Assembly: GCA_016793325.1 (NCBI GenBank)
Contig: JAEUKI010000085.1
Span: 1 to 64,000 of the forward strand
From: Myxococcales bacterium
GTDB taxonomy: Bacteria > Myxococcota_A > Polyangia > Polyangiales > Ga0077539
Length of the DNA stretch: 64,000 nt
Direction: 5' to 3'
The notes under the pieces: generated by a model
What the model was told of the DNA's origin: nothing
Database searches by the model: none
Seen by the model: only the letters and a program-made list of their open reading frames with translations
Translations under genes and position numbers: made by a program
Part shown: positions 16,663 through 25,396 of the stretch, one piece after another
Position numbering within the stretch: the stretch's first letter is position 1
Layout of the letters: every line of letters begins with the position of its first letter

Positions 16663-18458
16663 AGTCATCAGCAATTTGGGCGGCGATTGTGCTCGCGGGC
16701 GGCTTCGTCACCTCGTGCGGAGCGCGCGCCGAGGTGTCGCTCGAACCCGCGCCCACGGCGTGCACGACCGCGCCGTTGCGGGATCGACCGCTCGATGTGG
16801 TGGACGTTCGTGCGACCACGGTGCACGTGACGCTCGCGCTCGATGGACGACCGTGGACGAGCGTCCAGGGCGCGAGGCTGATCTTTCGAAGGCAGGACGG
16901 GGACGCGCGCGCCGAGGTGAGCGTCGATCGCGACATGTCCGACGCGTTCGCCGTGTACCTCCCGATCGGAACGTACGACGTCGAGCTCGCGATTCGCGGA
17001 GAGTGCAGGAGCGCTCCAGCGGGCGCTCCCTGCGTCGGCGGCGTGATCGCGCGCGACGTCGTCGTGGGCCCCGAGCGTCGAACGCTCGCGCTCGATGTGC
17101 GACCGGCGATGTACAACGTTCGCTTCACGGTCAACGGACGGGCGCCGACGATCGCGGACAGCGTGCTTTCTCGCTCACCAGACGAATCGGTGATGCTGCA
17201 GTGCGGAGAGCTGCGCTCGAGCGTCGTGCTGGACGCGGCAGGCCGCGCGTCGTTCTTCGCGCTGCCCAATCGCCAGTGCTCGGTGTTCGGCCGGCTGACC
17301 GGCGAGTGTTCGTTGACTCCGGAGAGCGCGCAGTACTGTCGCAATCGCATCGCCGATCGCGTCGCGTTCGATCCGTTGCGCCGTGATTTCGTGGTGGATA
17401 TCGCGACGCGACCGATGTCGGTGCGCGTGTCGATCCTCGGACGCGCGGCGCCGCTGTGCCGCACGAAGATCGAGATCGAGCGCGACGGCGAGGAGTACCG
17501 GCACAACCACGAGACGATCGTGCACAACGTCGATCAGGACTTCTCGTTGGTCGCTGGCACCTACGACGTTCGCGCAGTGGTCTCGTGCCAAACCGATCAG
17601 GGAAACAGCGGGTCGACGATCATGGTGCCGCTCGCGAGGAGCCTCCGCGTCGACGGAGGTCGCGAGCCATTGCGTCTCGAGCGAGCACTCTCGCTCGTCC
17701 TCGTCGATCCGTGGTTTCGCTTCGAGTCCGAGGGAGCGAGCGTCGCGGGAGCGACGGTTCGACGACGCGCCTTCGCGTACGCCGACGGAACGACCGTCGA
17801 GACAGCGCCCACCACACCGGTATGGGCGCCGCCTGGGATCGCGTCGATCACTGCGAGCGCGTCACGCGAGAACGGGGCCTTCGCGCTCGCCACGTTCGAG
17901 AATGTCACGCTGCGTGATGGCGCTGCGCCGAGCGCGACGAAGCGCGTCTTCCCTGCGCGCGTTCGCGTGTGCTCGCGCGGTGTGTGCGAGGTCGTGGGCG
18001 CAGGCTCTGGTCACCCGAGCGGGATTCGCGTGGGGCATCCGCAAGGGCCCACGCTCGATCAGCTCTTCACCGACGAGCGCGCCGTCGCGCTCTTCGCGAC
18101 GCACGAGCCCACGACGACCGCGCCGCGCTTCGCGGGAGGAACGTTCGCGAGTCCGTTGCCGCTCGGCGTGGTGAGTCTTCGCGAAGATCAGCCGCCGACC
18201 GTGACCGTCGAGCGTCACGCGATCGAAGGCAGGCTGCTGCACAACGGCGCGCCGTTGACCGAGTCGGATTGCAGCGGATTGAATTTCGTCGTTCGCCAGG
18301 GCACGCCCATCTCGGACATCAGGCCTACTGGCGACGGAGCCTTCTCGATCGCCCTGTTCGAGAGCGGCACGGACGAGCTCTGGGCGCACGTGTGCCCGTG
18401 TCACAGCGCGCTGCTCCGCGCGTGCGGGAGCGTTCGCGTGCGCGGCTGCGCGCGGTGA
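16659..18458 (+). CDS. large lipoprotein, second of a tandem paralogous pair
   Basis: A 599-residue lipoprotein; lipobox VTSC with Cys20. Its N-terminal module is homologous to that of the preceding gene: both have a beta-rich segment, GTYDVEL or GVYDVSY, a short Cys loop, then APCVGGVIARDVVVGP or LPCLGGVVLRGLRVRP. Both end with a Cys-rich tail containing CGSVRVRGC or CGTVLVRGC. ATGA overlap indicates translational coupling. Function unknown; the pair may form a surface complex. It is convergent with the amidohydrolase gene, with only 7 bp between stops. Confidence 0.7.
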   Translation: MKSSAIWAAIVLAGGFVTSCGARAEVSLEPAPTACTTAPLRDRPLDVVDVRATTVHVTLALDGRPWTSVQGARLIFRRQDGDARAEVSVDRDMSDAFAVYLPIGTYDVELAIRGECRSAPAGAPCVGGVIARDVVVGPERRTLALDVRPAMYNVRFTVNGRAPTIADSVLSRSPDESVMLQCGELRSSVVLDAAGRASFFALPNRQCSVFGRLTGECSLTPESAQYCRNRIADRVAFDPLRRDFVVDIATRPMSVRVSILGRAAPLCRTKIEIERDGEEYRHNHETIVHNVDQDFSLVAGTYDVRAVVSCQTDQGNSGSTIMVPLARSLRVDGGREPLRLERALSLVLVDPWFRFESEGASVAGATVRRRAFAYADGTTVETAPTTPVWAPPGIASITASASRENGAFALATFENVTLRDGAAPSATKRVFPARVRVCSRGVCEVVGAGSGHPSGIRVGHPQGPTLDQLFTDERAVALFATHEPTTTAPRFAGGTFASPLPLGVVSLREDQPPTVTVERHAIEGRLLHNGAPLTESDCSGLNFVVRQGTPISDIRPTGDGAFSIALFESGTDELWAHVCPCHSALLRACGSVRVRGCAR

Positions 18459-18465
18459 ATCGCGC

Positions 18466-20223
18466 TCACGCCTTCGAGCGCAGAAGTCCGCCGGCGCGCA
18501 CGCCCGTGAGCGCTCCGTTTCGCGCGGCGACCTGGCCGTTGACGACGGTCGCGCGAAAGCCCTCGACGCCTTGGAGCAAGCGTTGTCCGCCCGCAGGAAG
18601 ATCGCGGACCATGCGCGGCATCCCGAGCTTCAGGTGCGCGTGGTCGATCACGTTGATGTCGGCGCGCTTGCCCTTGGTGAGCGTTCCGCGGTCGGTGAGG
18701 CCGAGGTAGTCGGCGCCGACCTTCGAGAGCATGTTCACCGCGCGCTCGAGGGGGATCTTCTTGCCGTCGCGATCGCGGCACCAGTACGCGAGGAAGAAGC
18801 TCGGGAAGCTCGCGTCGCACACCGTGCCGACGTGCGCGCCGCCGTCGCTGAGCCCGGGCATCGAGAGCGGGTGCTCGAGCATCGTGAAGATGGCCTCGTC
18901 GCTGAACTCTGTGTAGTTGTAGATCGGCAGGTAAATCAGCCGCCGACCTTCGTCTTCGAGCAGCGCGTCGTAGAGCACTTCGAGCGGCGACTTGTTCTCG
19001 GAGAGGGCCCTCGCGAAGAGCGACTTCGATCGCGGCGGCAGGTAGTCCGGCGCCTCTCCGTCCAGCGGAAACAGTCGCATCGTCGCGAACTCGATGGCCT
19101 GAATGAACTTGTCGGCCAACGGCGGGACCGGGCTCCCGTCGCCCGCGACGGGATCGCTCTTCTCCGTGAGAATTTGCGCGCGAAACGCGGGGTCTCTCAT
19201 CTGCGCGACGCGCGCTTCGAGCGGCAGGTGCGCGATCTTCTTGTAGCTCGGAAAGCCCATGAAGGGCTGCAGCGAGCACTCGAGGCCGATGACGACTCCG
19301 ATGGGCCTCGGCGCGACTTGAAAGCGAAAATCCACGCCGTTTGCGTTGGTGCGTTCGGCGCGGGCGATGATGCGCTTCCACTGTTCGGAGTCGAGGTCGC
19401 GTTGCGAGAGCGAGACGGAGAAGGGCCTGCCCGACGCGCGCGCCATCTCTTCGAGGATCGCGTACTCGTCGTCGAAGCGCTCGGGGCCGACGGTCATGTC
19501 GAAGTCGCTGACGGCCTGGACGACGCCGCGCTTGGCGTCGCGAAACGCCTGGACGATTCCAGTCAATTCGCGGACGTCTGCTTGCGCGGCGGGGGTGTCT
19601 TCGCCGCGCGCGGACTTGTGGTTGTCCGAGCGTCCGGTCGAGAAGCCGATGGCTCCGGCTTCGAGCGCCGCGCGAAGGACGACGCGCATCTTGGCGATGT
19701 CGTCGTCGGTGGCTCGCTCGCGCGCGAGGCCGCGCTCGCCCATCACGAAGACGCGGAGCGGGTCGTGCGTGACCTGCGCTGCGACGTCGAGCGCCATCGG
19801 AACGTCGATGGCATCCATGTACTCTTCGAACGACTCCCACCGCCACTTGATGCCCTCTGCGAGCGCGGAGCCCGGGATGTCCTCGACGCCCTCCATGAGC
19901 TCGATGAGCTGTTGCCTGTGCTCCTTGCGAACGGGCGCGAAGCCCACGCCACAGTTGCCCATCACGCACGTGGTGACGCCGTGGAGCACCGTCGGGACGA
20001 GGTCGGGATCCCAGGTCACTTGCCCGTCGTAGTGGCAGTGCAGGTCGATGAAGCCCGGCGTGATGATGGCGCCATCGGCGTCGATGGTTTGCTTCGCTGC
20101 GCCGTCGACGTCGGGCCCGATGTCGACGATCACGCCGTCGCGCACGGCGACGGTGCCGCGGTAGGGGGCGGTGTTGGTTCCGTCGACGATCGTTCCGCCG
20201 GTGATCTTGAGGTCGTAGGTCAT
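18466..20223 (-). CDS. amidohydrolase, N-acyl-D-amino-acid deacylase family
   Basis: A 585-residue member of the amidohydrolase superfamily (D-aminoacylase branch). It has the beta-sandwich start DLKITGGTIVDGTN, the metal-binding HxH in PGFIDLHCHYDGQ (His62, His64), GNCGVGFAPV near 105, and the C-terminal LSDGGAHVG with the active-site Asp near 455. Such enzymes remove N-acyl groups from D-amino acids or act on related cyclic amides; the true substrate cannot be read from sequence. It starts 12 nt after the stop of the TlpA-like gene, so both are probably co-transcribed. Confidence 0.85.
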   Translation of the reverse strand: MTYDLKITGGTIVDGTNTAPYRGTVAVRDGVIVDIGPDVDGAAKQTIDADGAIITPGFIDLHCHYDGQVTWDPDLVPTVLHGVTTCVMGNCGVGFAPVRKEHRQQLIELMEGVEDIPGSALAEGIKWRWESFEEYMDAIDVPMALDVAAQVTHDPLRVFVMGERGLARERATDDDIAKMRVVLRAALEAGAIGFSTGRSDNHKSARGEDTPAAQADVRELTGIVQAFRDAKRGVVQAVSDFDMTVGPERFDDEYAILEEMARASGRPFSVSLSQRDLDSEQWKRIIARAERTNANGVDFRFQVAPRPIGVVIGLECSLQPFMGFPSYKKIAHLPLEARVAQMRDPAFRAQILTEKSDPVAGDGSPVPPLADKFIQAIEFATMRLFPLDGEAPDYLPPRSKSLFARALSENKSPLEVLYDALLEDEGRRLIYLPIYNYTEFSDEAIFTMLEHPLSMPGLSDGGAHVGTVCDASFPSFFLAYWCRDRDGKKIPLERAVNMLSKVGADYLGLTDRGTLTKGKRADINVIDHAHLKLGMPRMVRDLPAGGQRLLQGVEGFRATVVNGQVAARNGALTGVRAGGLLRSKA

Positions 20224-20235
20224 TCGGGGCCCTGG

Positions 20236-20766
20236 TTAGAGGTACTTTTCGATTTCGTGTGCGAGCGAAGCTTCGGTCTCGTCGCCGCTCGCCACGCGCC
20301 GGATCATACCGGCACGATCGATCACGACGGTGGTCGGAAGGTATCGAACCTCCCACGCAGCCTGGACGGGCCCCTGCCCCGCGACCTGCGTGTACGACAG
20401 CCCGTACCGCCGCTGAAACGCAGGAACGAGCCCCGGTCCATCCTCGTCGACATTGACGCCGATCACGACGAGGCCGCGCGACTCGTAGCGCTGCGAGAGC
20501 CTCTGGAGCGTGGGCGAGAGCCTCGCGCAGGGGCCGCACCAAGTCGCCCAAAAGTCGAGGAGAACGACCTTTCCCCGGAGCGCGGCGAGGTCGACGCGAT
20601 CGGGCCCGACGGTGCTCTCGTGAACGATGGGCAGGTTGAGCGCGGGCGCGGGGCGCGGGCGGTTGGCGATCCACGGACCCACGACGAACACCGCGAGCGC
20701 CGAGACGACCGCGATGAAGGGGTAGACGGCGCGGCTGTTCCAGAAGGCGTGGAGGCGGTCGAGCAT
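20236..20766 (-). CDS. TlpA-like membrane-anchored thioredoxin
   Basis: A 176-residue protein with an N-terminal membrane anchor (about 14-34) and a periplasmic thioredoxin fold with the redox motif WCGPC at 76-80 and cis-proline in LPTTVVID. This is the TlpA/ResA/CcmG type, which reduces periplasmic disulfides, for instance in cytochrome c maturation. The start ATG is only 3 bp from a copy of the R1 repeat (20770-20798), so its ribosome binding region lies inside the repeat; a GGAG is 13 nt upstream. It precedes the amidohydrolase in a two-gene operon. Confidence 0.85.
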   Translation of the reverse strand: MLDRLHAFWNSRAVYPFIAVVSALAVFVVGPWIANRPRPAPALNLPIVHESTVGPDRVDLAALRGKVVLLDFWATWCGPCARLSPTLQRLSQRYESRGLVVIGVNVDEDGPGLVPAFQRRYGLSYTQVAGQGPVQAAWEVRYLPTTVVIDRAGMIRRVASGDETEASLAHEIEKYL

Positions 20767-20769
20767 AGA

Positions 20770-20798
20770 GGGGACGGTGCTCCAATTGTGAAATTGCC
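20770..20798 (+). repeat. R1 element, copy A
   Basis: Begins GGGGACGGTGCTC and ends TGTGAAATTGCC. A direct copy (B) starts 76 bp downstream and an inverted relative (C) lies at 21119-21144. The core also occurs at 57789 and 58009. Short elements of this kind are usually non-autonomous and moved by a REP-type transposase elsewhere in the genome. Confidence 0.8.
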
Positions 20799-20845
20799 AC
20801 AACGTCGGCAAAAGTCCTGAAGTTTCAATGGGAGAAGGGGGTCTA

Positions 20846-20874
20846 GGGGACGGTGCTCTGATTGTGAAATTGCC
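20846..20874 (+). repeat. R1 element, copy B
   Basis: Same orientation as copy A and identical to it except for two bases (CTCTGATTG against CTCCAATTG). Between A and B lies a 47-bp spacer without features. Confidence 0.8.
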
Positions 20875-21079
20875 AATTGCCCCACACCTCACCCGCTGCA
20901 CGGGGCCCGCTGGAGGGGCCCAGGCGCGACTCGTGACTCCGTCGCGCGCACGGCTTCAGCTCCAGCGGAACGATCGCCCCCGCGTTGGCGCGAGCACCGA
21001 AGTGCAGTGAGCGCGCACGGCCGTTTGGGTGTTGCAGCGGCACATGGGCGTGGTGCTTATGACAGACGCCCTCTAGATC
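20875..21079 (-). pseudogene. possible HNH-nuclease-like C-terminal fragment
   Basis: On the minus strand a frame open from 21079 reads DLEGVCHKHHAHVPLQHPNG and then a basic, less characteristic tail that runs into R1 copy B. The DLxxxCxxxH pattern resembles the end of HNH-type nucleases, but the N-terminal part is missing: upstream lies R1 copy C. The fragment sits between inverted R1 copies. This is a suggestion from one short motif only. Confidence 0.25.
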
Positions 21080-21118
21080 CTGTATATAAATCCGTGATCG
21101 CGGCTGCGATGGATTGCA

Positions 21119-21144
21119 AACGTGAGGATCAGAGCACCGTCCCC
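21119..21144 (-). repeat. R1 element, copy C (inverted)
   Basis: Reads GGGGACGGTGCTCTGATCCT on the minus strand, in opposite orientation to copies A and B, and continues CACGTTTGCAATCC like the serC-side copies. It contains the stop codon and the last codons of the alpha/beta hydrolase gene. Confidence 0.8.
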
Positions 21145-21893
21145 AGGGTGCTCAATGCGGCCCAGTACTGCGCAGAGAGGCTCACGTCGTTGTGGCCGCG
21201 GTCCTCGATGAGGACGAGGCGCTTGTCGGGCGACCCGATGGCGGCGAAGTTGGCGCGCGCTTCGTGGGGCCCGATGAGGGTGTCGCTCGCGCCGTGCAGG
21301 ACGAGCGTCGGCAGCATGCAGCGCGCGAGCTTCACGCGCGGGTCGAACGTCTGGCGCTCTTCGTCGCTGAGCTCGCGCTCGAGCGAGAGGCCGCGGCGCG
21401 CGAGCAGCGCGAGCGGGTCGGCCCCCGCGCTCTCGAGCACGATCGCGTCGCACAACGCGGGAACCCGTCCCGCGATCTCGGCGGCGCAGTGACCGCCGAG
21501 CGAGCGGCCGAAGACGACGAGCGGCGTCCGGTTGGGGGCGAGCTCGTCGCGCAGCGCATAGAGCACCAGCGGCGCGTCCGTGATGCACGCGCGCAGCGTG
21601 GGCCGCCCCGTCGATTGGCCGTAGCCGCGAAACTCGCAGACCGCCAACGAGAGCCCGATCCCGTGGAAGCGCGCGGCGATCGCGTCGTAGTCCGCGACGA
21701 CCTCGCCGTTGCCGTGAAACAAGAGCACCGTCGCGCGGCGCGAAGCTCCATCGTAGACGCGCACGTGCAGCGCGACGCCATCGGACACCGACACGAAGTG
21801 ATCCTTCGCGCCCGCCGGGCACCGCGATCGATCCGCGCGTGGAAAGAACAATCGCTCGTTGAACTCAGCGCTGTCGAAGATCGAGGTTGTCAC
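21129..21893 (-). CDS. alpha/beta hydrolase
   Basis: About 254 residues with an alpha/beta-hydrolase fold: oxyanion-hole segment FHGNGE (59-64), nucleophile elbow GRSLGG (Ser131), a LHGASDTL aspartate region and a C-terminal DRGHND histidine. It resembles the BEM46/serine aminopeptidase-like group. No ATG is suitably placed; the conserved part begins near the GTG at 21893, which I chose. The last residues (GTVL) and the stop codon are supplied by R1 copy C, so the original C-terminus may have been replaced when the repeat inserted. Divergent from the YdeI-like gene. Confidence 0.75.
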   Translation of the reverse strand: MTTSIFDSAEFNERLFFPRADRSRCPAGAKDHFVSVSDGVALHVRVYDGASRRATVLLFHGNGEVVADYDAIAARFHGIGLSLAVCEFRGYGQSTGRPTLRACITDAPLVLYALRDELAPNRTPLVVFGRSLGGHCAAEIAGRVPALCDAIVLESAGADPLALLARRGLSLERELSDEERQTFDPRVKLARCMLPTLVLHGASDTLIGPHEARANFAAIGSPDKRLVLIEDRGHNDVSLSAQYWAALSTLGTVL

Positions 21894-21945
21894 GATCGAG
21901 AGAGGTAACCGCGAGGGCGCGCCGGCATCAATCGGTTCATCGGCG

Positions 21946-22515
21946 ATGAAGAGCGTGACCGTGAAGAGTCGAGCCGAGCTTCGCGCGTGGCTCGAGGCGC
22001 ACCACCACGAGCAGGAGAGCGTCTGGCTCGTGACGTTCAAGAAGCCGAGCGAGCACCACGTGCCGTGGAGCGACGTCGTCGACGAGGCGCTCTGCTTCGG
22101 GTACATCGACTCGCAACCGAAGCTGCTCGATGACGAACGCTCGATGCTTCGGCTCTCTCCGCGCAGCGAGAAGAGCGGTTGGTCCGGGATCAACAAGCAG
22201 AAGATCGAGCGGCTCACCGCCGCAGGGCTCATGACCGCAGCGGGGCTCGCGGCCGTCGAGCGCGCCAAGGCAAACGGGACGTGGACGCTGCTCGACGGCG
22301 CGACGGCCCTGGAGATTCCCGAGGATCTCGCGGAGAAGCTCGACGCGCTGCCGCCGGCGAGAGAGCGGTTCGAGGCGTTTCCGAAGAGCGTTCGGCGGGC
22401 GATTCTCGAGTGGATCGCGAGCGCGAAGAAGCCCGAGACCCGCGCCCGTCGCGTCGAAGAGACCGCGTCCAAAGCGCAACACAACGAGCGCGCCAATCAG
22501 TGGAAGAAGCCCTGA
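21946..22515 (+). CDS. YdeI/OmpD-associated family protein
   Basis: A 189-residue protein with the family pattern: an N-terminal segment RAELRAWLEAHHHEQESVWL, then DEALCFGYIDSQ, SPRSEKSGWSGINK, and a C-terminal OmdA-like helical domain ending AKKPETRARRVEETA. Family members are small cytosolic proteins of poorly known role, linked in some bacteria to stress or antimicrobial-peptide resistance. ATG at 21946 begins the conserved part; the frame extends upstream without similarity. It is divergent to the hydrolase with a 52-bp gap. Confidence 0.8.
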   Translation: MKSVTVKSRAELRAWLEAHHHEQESVWLVTFKKPSEHHVPWSDVVDEALCFGYIDSQPKLLDDERSMLRLSPRSEKSGWSGINKQKIERLTAAGLMTAAGLAAVERAKANGTWTLLDGATALEIPEDLAEKLDALPPARERFEAFPKSVRRAILEWIASAKKPETRARRVEETASKAQHNERANQWKKP

Positions 22516-22666
22516 ACGGCGCCGTCGACGCGCGCGCGATCGAGCAATACAGCCTCGAATCGTCGTCGCCTCTGCGACGCCAAACCGCGCCCCTCGGTGA
22601 AGCGCCGCTCGCGACAGCGCGCGTCGTTCGCTCGCTTCGACGGCGCATCGCTTACACTTCGCGCGG

Positions 22667-23701
22667 ATGCCGCTCGAAGCAGTCAGCCATTGCACGCTCG
22701 CGCTCGATGGGCGCCGCGACGAGGTCGATCACATCGCGTTTTCGCGGGACGGGACCGCGCTGTTCGTCGGGCGCTATCCGACGATCTTCGTCGTGAGGGT
22801 GCGCGACGGAGCGACCCTCGACGAGATCGACATCGGAAACCCCGACATCGATCCGCCCGAAGAAGACGACGACTACTCCGAGCGCGTGCGCGCGATCACC
22901 GAGAGCGCCGACGGCGCGACGCTGTTCGTGCTGTGCGAGACGATGGTGAGCAACAACGGGGATACGTTCGGCTGGGTTCAGGCGCACGCGCGCGACGGGG
23001 GGACGAGGCTGTGGACCGTTCCTTCGCCGGACGACGAGATCCCTGCGCCGATCGATGAAGAGACCGGCGTCACGCAGGTCGTGTGTCCGCCAGACGGTGA
23101 TCGCGTGGCGTTGGTCTCGCTCGACGGCGTACTGTTCGTCTCGTCTCGCACAGGAAAGAAGCGCGCGACCATCGTGTGGAGCGAGGACGTTTCTCCGTAC
23201 GATCACATCGCGTCCGCGGCCTTCGATCACGAGGGCGCTCGGTTGTGGCTCGTCTGGTCGCCCCAGCTGCGCTGCTACGACGCAGCCACACGAAAGCTCG
23301 CGCGCATCGTCGAGACCACCGAAGACGTCGCGCTCTACGACTACGAAGCCGCCGCGCTGATCGACGTTCGCCCCTCGGACGGCAGGCTCACGGTGCTCAC
23401 GCGCGACCGAGGCTCGCTGATCGTCGTCGGTCGCGACGAGAACACCGTCGCGGTGCGTTCGCTCGAGAGCCGCGCGTTTACCGCGCACGCGCTGATCGAG
23501 CACGGCGATCGCTGGGTTCGCGCCCGCGCCGACGGAACCGGGCCCGTCGCGATCGAATCGCTCACGGACGTACGCGTCCTCGAAGACCCCAGCGACGCGC
23601 CCAACGCGTGGTCCGCGCTCGCGGTGCACGAGGGAGAATCGCTGCTCGTCGCGCGGGCGCACGAGGCGAAGCTCTGGGTGCATCGCGTCGTGCTCGACTG
23701 A
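22667..23701 (+). CDS. beta-propeller-like hypothetical protein
   Basis: A 344-residue soluble protein without signal peptide. Repeating strands such as VDHIAFSRDGTALFVG, VTQVVCPPDGDRVALVSLDG and IASAAFDHEGARLWLVW are WD40- or PQQ-like blades, so a beta-propeller is likely. I do not recognise a family. Two further proteins in this window (45202-46260 and 49962-51923) look similar in composition, and all could be paralogous stand-alone propellers. The ATG is preceded by a purine-poor region, so translation may be weak. Confidence 0.65.
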   Translation: MPLEAVSHCTLALDGRRDEVDHIAFSRDGTALFVGRYPTIFVVRVRDGATLDEIDIGNPDIDPPEEDDDYSERVRAITESADGATLFVLCETMVSNNGDTFGWVQAHARDGGTRLWTVPSPDDEIPAPIDEETGVTQVVCPPDGDRVALVSLDGVLFVSSRTGKKRATIVWSEDVSPYDHIASAAFDHEGARLWLVWSPQLRCYDAATRKLARIVETTEDVALYDYEAAALIDVRPSDGRLTVLTRDRGSLIVVGRDENTVAVRSLESRAFTAHALIEHGDRWVRARADGTGPVAIESLTDVRVLEDPSDAPNAWSALAVHEGESLLVARAHEAKLWVHRVVLD

Positions 23702-23747
23702 GAGGCTGTCGCGTGGGGGACCGTCGTGCTACCCGCGAGAGCGAGCG

Positions 23748-25175
23748 ATGAGCACCGAAGTCATCACCCTGCTCAGCGTCGCCGAAGTGGCGTGGATCAT
23801 CGTGGCGTCGGTCGTGCTGATCTTGCAGCGACGCTCGGCGGCGGCGACGCTGGCGTGGATCTTTGCGCTGATCTTCTTGCCTGGAATCGGCCTGCTCTTC
23901 TACGCGGTGATCGGCCCGCGGCGGCTCGAGCGACGGCGCCTGCGACGCAAGATCGGGAAGCGAGCGATGCGCGCGGCCACCGAGGGGCTGCTCGCGGCGC
24001 GCGCGGGATCTCCGATGCACGCGCGGCTCGCGCAGATTCCGACGACGCTCGGAGAAGCGCCGCCCCTGCCCGTCGCGAACATGAGGGTCTTCCTCGACGG
24101 AAAGAGCGCGTACGACGCGATCTACGAGGCGATTTCCAAAGCAAAGAAGCACGTTCACGTCGAGTACTACATCCTCGAACCCGATCGCGCGGGCCAGCGT
24201 CTCCGCGACCTGCTCATCGAGAAGGCGCGCGCGGGCGTCGAGGTCCGCTTGATCGTGGACGGAACGGGGTCGCTCAGCCTCCGCGAGCGCTGGCTCGCGC
24301 CGCTGCGCGAAGCGGGCGCCGAAGTCGCGTGGTTCAACCCGATCAACTTGTTTCGAGTGTGGTTTTCGCGCCCTGATTTTCGAACGCATCGCAAGATCGT
24401 CGTGTGCGACGGCGTCCTCGGGTTCACCGGCGGAATGAACTTCGCCGAGTGCCACACGAGCGAGTTTCGCGAGGACCACTGGCGGGACACGCACATGCGC
24501 TTCGAGGGCGACGCCGTGTGGGCCCTGCAGCGCGCGTTCTTCGAGGACTGGGTCTACGCGACGAGCAAGAAGGTCACGGCGGTCGAGCGGTATTTTCCCA
24601 AGCTCTCGGTCACCGACGACAACCCCGACGACGCGCTGCAGATCGTGGGGTCCGGTCCGGACAGCGACGAGTTCGCGATTCACAAGCTGTTCTTCGCGGT
24701 GATCACGGCCGCTCGAAAACGTGTGTGGATCACGACGCCGTACTTCATCCCCGACGAGGCGATCTTGATGGCGCTCTCGGCCGCGGCGCTCTCGGGCGTG
24801 GACGTGAGGGTGATCGTTCCGCTGAAGGGCGACAGCCGCATCGTCGACATGGCCGCGCGCAGCTACTTCGACGAGATGCTCGCGGTCGGCGTGAAGATCT
24901 TCGAGTACCAACCGCGGTTCATTCACGCAAAGACCTTGGTCATCGACGACGACCTCGCGATCGTCTCGACGGCCAACCTCGACAATCGCTCGTTCAAGCT
25001 CGACTTCGAGCTCGCCGCCGTCGCGTACGGAGGCTCGGTCAACCCCGCGTTGAGCGCGGCCTTCGTCGAAGACCAAAAAGAGTCCCGCCTCGTCACGCGC
25101 GAGATCTGCGAGAGCCGCACGTGGTTCGAGCGGCTCGGGCAAGCGACGGCGCGGCTGTTGTCCCCGCTGTTGTAA
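23748..25175 (+). CDS. cls: cardiolipin synthase
   Basis: A 475-residue phospholipase-D superfamily enzyme that condenses phosphatidylglycerol into cardiolipin at the inner membrane. It has two N-terminal transmembrane segments (about 8-27 and 33-55), then two HKD motifs: HRKIVVCDG near residue 214 and HAKTLVIDD near 393, each followed by the usual GSxN-like block (FTGGMNF, STANLDNRSF). The linker HVEYYILEPD is typical of bacterial Cls. Length matches ClsA-type enzymes. The downstream gene (ssb) is convergent. Confidence 0.93.
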   Translation: MSTEVITLLSVAEVAWIIVASVVLILQRRSAAATLAWIFALIFLPGIGLLFYAVIGPRRLERRRLRRKIGKRAMRAATEGLLAARAGSPMHARLAQIPTTLGEAPPLPVANMRVFLDGKSAYDAIYEAISKAKKHVHVEYYILEPDRAGQRLRDLLIEKARAGVEVRLIVDGTGSLSLRERWLAPLREAGAEVAWFNPINLFRVWFSRPDFRTHRKIVVCDGVLGFTGGMNFAECHTSEFREDHWRDTHMRFEGDAVWALQRAFFEDWVYATSKKVTAVERYFPKLSVTDDNPDDALQIVGSGPDSDEFAIHKLFFAVITAARKRVWITTPYFIPDEAILMALSAAALSGVDVRVIVPLKGDSRIVDMAARSYFDEMLAVGVKIFEYQPRFIHAKTLVIDDDLAIVSTANLDNRSFKLDFELAAVAYGGSVNPALSAAFVEDQKESRLVTREICESRTWFERLGQATARLLSPLL

Positions 25176-25316
25176 ATCGGGGCGCTGCGATCGTGCGCGA
25201 CGCACGGCGCGAGCGTGCGCGTTCGCAACGAGCCCACGCGGCGCTGCGCCTCGCGCGTCGAGAATCCCGAGCGCGATGGTGAACGAGTGTCCGCTCAGCG
25301 CCAGCGCGAAGCCCCG

Positions 25317-25346
25317 CGAAACACCTGAATTTCTCCAGGCGTTTCG
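25317..25346 (-). terminator. hairpin downstream of ssb
   Basis: The inverted repeat CGAAACRCCTG/CAGGYGTTTCG forms an 11-bp stem (one G-U pair when transcribed from the minus strand) with an 8-nt loop, 50 bp after the ssb stop. No U-tract follows, so it may be a weak terminator or an mRNA-stabilising stem rather than a canonical intrinsic terminator. Confidence 0.45.
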
Positions 25347-25396
25347 TCCGTTGCTGTCTCTCCCCCGCTCGCCCCTCGGTGATCCCGCGCCGCGGC

